Of a DNA stretch of 6,783 nt, positions 6,066 through 6,783 are shown piece after piece. The stretch covers positions 1 through 6,783 of the forward strand of contig JBBWWC010000026.1 of NCBI GenBank assembly GCA_050256555.1. Direction: 5' to 3'. Source of the stretch: UBA1146 sp050256555 (GTDB lineage: Bacteria; Planctomycetota; UBA8108; UBA1146). Numbering within the stretch: position 1 is the first letter of the stretch; each line of letters starts with the position of its first letter. Position numbers and translations under genes: made by a program. The notes under the pieces are model-generated. The model worked only from the letters and a program-made list of their open reading frames with translations, had not been told where the DNA came from and did not search any database.

Positions 6066-6251
6066 GTGATTCGAGTTCCCGCTTTGTTTGGTTTTGTGAT
6101 CACTGCTGTGACCGTCTTTTGTATGTCACTCGCTGGAGTGGGAGCTCAAGAACGACGGCCCCGGAAAGCCGGGTCTTTCGTGCCCGCTGGGTGGCGATTT
6201 GCGGATGACGTTTACTGGAATACGACGATTTGCTTGATACGACGACAATGA
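6066..6251 (+). CDS. Possible small secreted protein, 61 residues
   Basis: The frame starts at GTG 6066 (in-frame TGA at 6009-6011; other starts are GTG 6096 and ATG 6123) and ends at TGA 6249-6251. Residues 1-27 read like a Sec signal peptide: a short positive start (MIR), a hydrophobic core (VPALFGFVITAVTVFCMSL) and a c-region AGVGA with Val at -3 and Ala at -1, with predicted cleavage before QERRP. The cysteine at 19 does not sit in a lipobox. The mature part would be about 34 residues, arginine-rich at first, then WRFADDVYWNTTICLIRRQ, and matches nothing I recognise. No good ribosome binding site precedes the GTG. T-rich DNA naturally encodes hydrophobic residues, so the signal could arise by chance. 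It might also be the broken front end of an exported protein. Confidence 0.27.
   Translation: MIRVPALFGFVITAVTVFCMSLAGVGAQERRPRKAGSFVPAGWRFADDVYWNTTICLIRRQ
6211..6240 (+). promoter_or_regulatory. Weak candidate sigma70-type promoter for pilM
   Basis: TTTACT at 6211-6216 and TGATAC at 6235-6240 are separated by 18 bases. Each matches the consensus only in part. Transcription would begin around 6247 and put the 6264-6282 hairpin in the leader. This is the best pair I could find near pilM, but such pairs occur by chance. Confidence 0.2.
6220..6245. repeat. 9-bp direct repeat, 17-base period
   Basis: ATACGACGA occurs at 6220-6228 and 6237-6245, starts 17 bases apart, about 55 bases upstream of the pilM start. 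The second copy overlaps the candidate -10 element. The period equals that of the longer repeat at 5979-6008, though the sequences differ. Confidence 0.45.
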
Positions 6252-6263
6252 CCCACATTAGAT

Positions 6264-6282
6264 TCGCACCCAAACGGTGCGA
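6264..6282 (+). promoter_or_regulatory. Perfect 7-bp hairpin in the pilM leader
   Basis: TCGCACC (6264-6270) pairs exactly with GGTGCGA (6276-6282) around the loop CAAAC. The stem ends four bases before GGAG of the pilM ribosome binding site (6287). Its GC-rich stem and small loop should fold stably in RNA. It leaves the ribosome site free, so it may stabilise the leader, act as a protein or small-RNA target, or, as DNA, be an operator. No T run follows, so it is not a terminator. Confidence 0.55.
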
Positions 6283-6286
6283 CGGT

Positions 6287-6295
6287 GGAGAGAGG
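6287..6295 (+). promoter_or_regulatory. Ribosome binding site of pilM
   Basis: GGAGAGAGG precedes ATG 6300. GGAG is nine bases from the start and GAGG is four bases away. It is among the strongest sites in the window and supports ATG 6300 as the start. Confidence 0.75.
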
Positions 6296-6299
6296 TATC

Positions 6300-6783
6300 A
6301 TGGCTGAGTTTGTTGAGGTCTGGTGTATCGACTCGGGGAAGACATCCCTGAAGGCGTTGAAAATCCAGCGCTCTGGTAGCGGAGCCGAAATCCTCGCGGT
6401 TGAAAAGATTGACCACATGGGAGGTTCCGCAGCTGAGGCCACAGCGGCTGCAGTGCTGGAGCTGAATTCTCGTCACGATCTCAGTGAAGCGTTAGTGGTG
6501 GCCTTGCCGAGCCGGTCCGCCTTGACCAGTTTTATTCCGATCCCACCGGTGGGCGGAAAGAAACTGGAAGAGCTGATCGGATACGAGGCGCAGCAGAACA
6601 TTCCACTTCCGATCGACGAAGTGATCTGGGGTAGCCATGTCGGTGGTGATACCGAGGATGGTGAAAAAGAAGTCGGGATCTTTGCAGTTCGTTCTGAAGA
6701 GGTTTCAGACCTTCTGGTCGATTTCAGCCAGGAAGGGCTCGACGTAGATGTCTTGACCCTGGGGAATGTTGGCTTGCTGAACT
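6300..6783 (+). CDS. pilM: Type IV pilus assembly protein PilM, N-terminal part (cut by window end)
   Basis: PilM is an actin-like cytoplasmic ATPase-fold protein that links PilN/PilO at the inner membrane to the motor side of type IV pili or related type II secretion systems. The visible 161 residues contain an actin-like phosphate loop near the start, CIDSGKTSLKALKI at 9-22 (Asp11, Gly13), then a beta strand LVVALPSRSALTSFIPIPPV (65-84) and the family's most recognisable block KKLEELIGYEAQQNIPLPIDEVIW (87-110). VGIFAVRSEEVSDLLVDFSQEGLDVDVLTLG (125-155) fits the next domain. The EAQQNIPLP...VIW form resembles PilM homologues of Planctomycetes and relatives. The frame is open to the end; about half of the usual protein of roughly 350 residues lies beyond. 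It probably begins a new transcription unit, given the 675-base gap upstream, and pilN/pilO-type genes would be expected next. Confidence 0.9.
   Translation, partial: MAEFVEVWCIDSGKTSLKALKIQRSGSGAEILAVEKIDHMGGSAAEATAAAVLELNSRHDLSEALVVALPSRSALTSFIPIPPVGGKKLEELIGYEAQQNIPLPIDEVIWGSHVGGDTEDGEKEVGIFAVRSEEVSDLLVDFSQEGLDVDVLTLGNVGLLN

Larger units (their letters stand above)
5625..6299. other. 675-base stretch without a recognised gene, upstream of pilM
   Basis: This gap separates the glycosylase gene from pilM. It has no reading frame with a family motif on either strand. It contains an 8-bp inverted repeat (5660-5716), a doubtful reading frame (5752-5955), a T-rich segment from about 5955 to 6130 with a 13-bp direct repeat, a signal-peptide-like frame (6066-6251), a second direct repeat and a hairpin just before the pilM ribosome site. 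I see no stem followed by a T run, so no Rho-independent terminator for the preceding operon can be named. Confidence 0.7.

Noticed and set aside
5955..6130. T-rich segment considered as a tRNA or other structured RNA gene
   Set aside because: I could find no cloverleaf arms, no GTTCGAATC-type T loop in the right place, and no strong internal stems.
6160..6180. CCCGG-AAAG-CCGGG stem followed by TCTTTCG, considered as a Rho-independent terminator
   Set aside because: The stem is only 5 bp and the tail has no continuous T run; it also lies inside the small signal-peptide-like frame.

Overview
The window (6783 bases, roughly mid-50s % GC by eye) reads as a bacterial chromosome segment with every convincing gene on the + strand. 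The organism is probably a diderm: the first gene ends like an LptD-type outer-membrane beta-barrel and the last is a type IV pilus PilM of the kind whose conserved block (PPV...KKLEELIGYEAQQNIP) recalls planctomycete and related PVC-type bacteria. That placement is a weak inference. Nothing in the window (no insertion sequence, phage gene, tRNA or CRISPR) suggests a mobile or accessory region.

Layout: (1) 1-429, the C-terminal end of a probable LptD-like outer-membrane protein, followed 13 bases later by coaD (443-928, coenzyme A biosynthesis). (2) A 162-base gap with a perfect 9-bp hairpin. (3) A tight run from 1091 to 5624: ridA, oppD, oppF, mtaB and a family 4 uracil-DNA glycosylase. ridA/oppD overlap by 4 bases, oppD/oppF by 11, and mtaB/udg probably by 11, so they look like one translationally coupled operon, perhaps read through from coaD. 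(4) A 675-base stretch, 5625-6299, with no recognisable gene but with inverted and direct repeats, one small signal-peptide-like reading frame and a perfect hairpin just before the next ribosome binding site. (5) pilM, from 6300 and cut by the window end, presumably the first gene of a pilus or secretion operon.

The operon mixes housekeeping jobs: RidA clears reactive enamine/imine intermediates, OppD and OppF are the paired ATPases of a peptide importer whose membrane and binding-protein partners are not here, MtaB thiomethylates t6A37 of tRNA, and the glycosylase removes uracil from DNA. The last four all carry cysteine sets of types that bind iron-sulfur clusters in their families.

The clearest oddity is start-codon use. 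In ridA (GTG), oppD (TTG), oppF (GTG) and mtaB (TTG) an in-frame stop lies just upstream and no ATG exists before conserved sequence, so non-ATG starts are close to forced. I found no convincing previously undescribed system; the region upstream of pilM is the part most worth checking.
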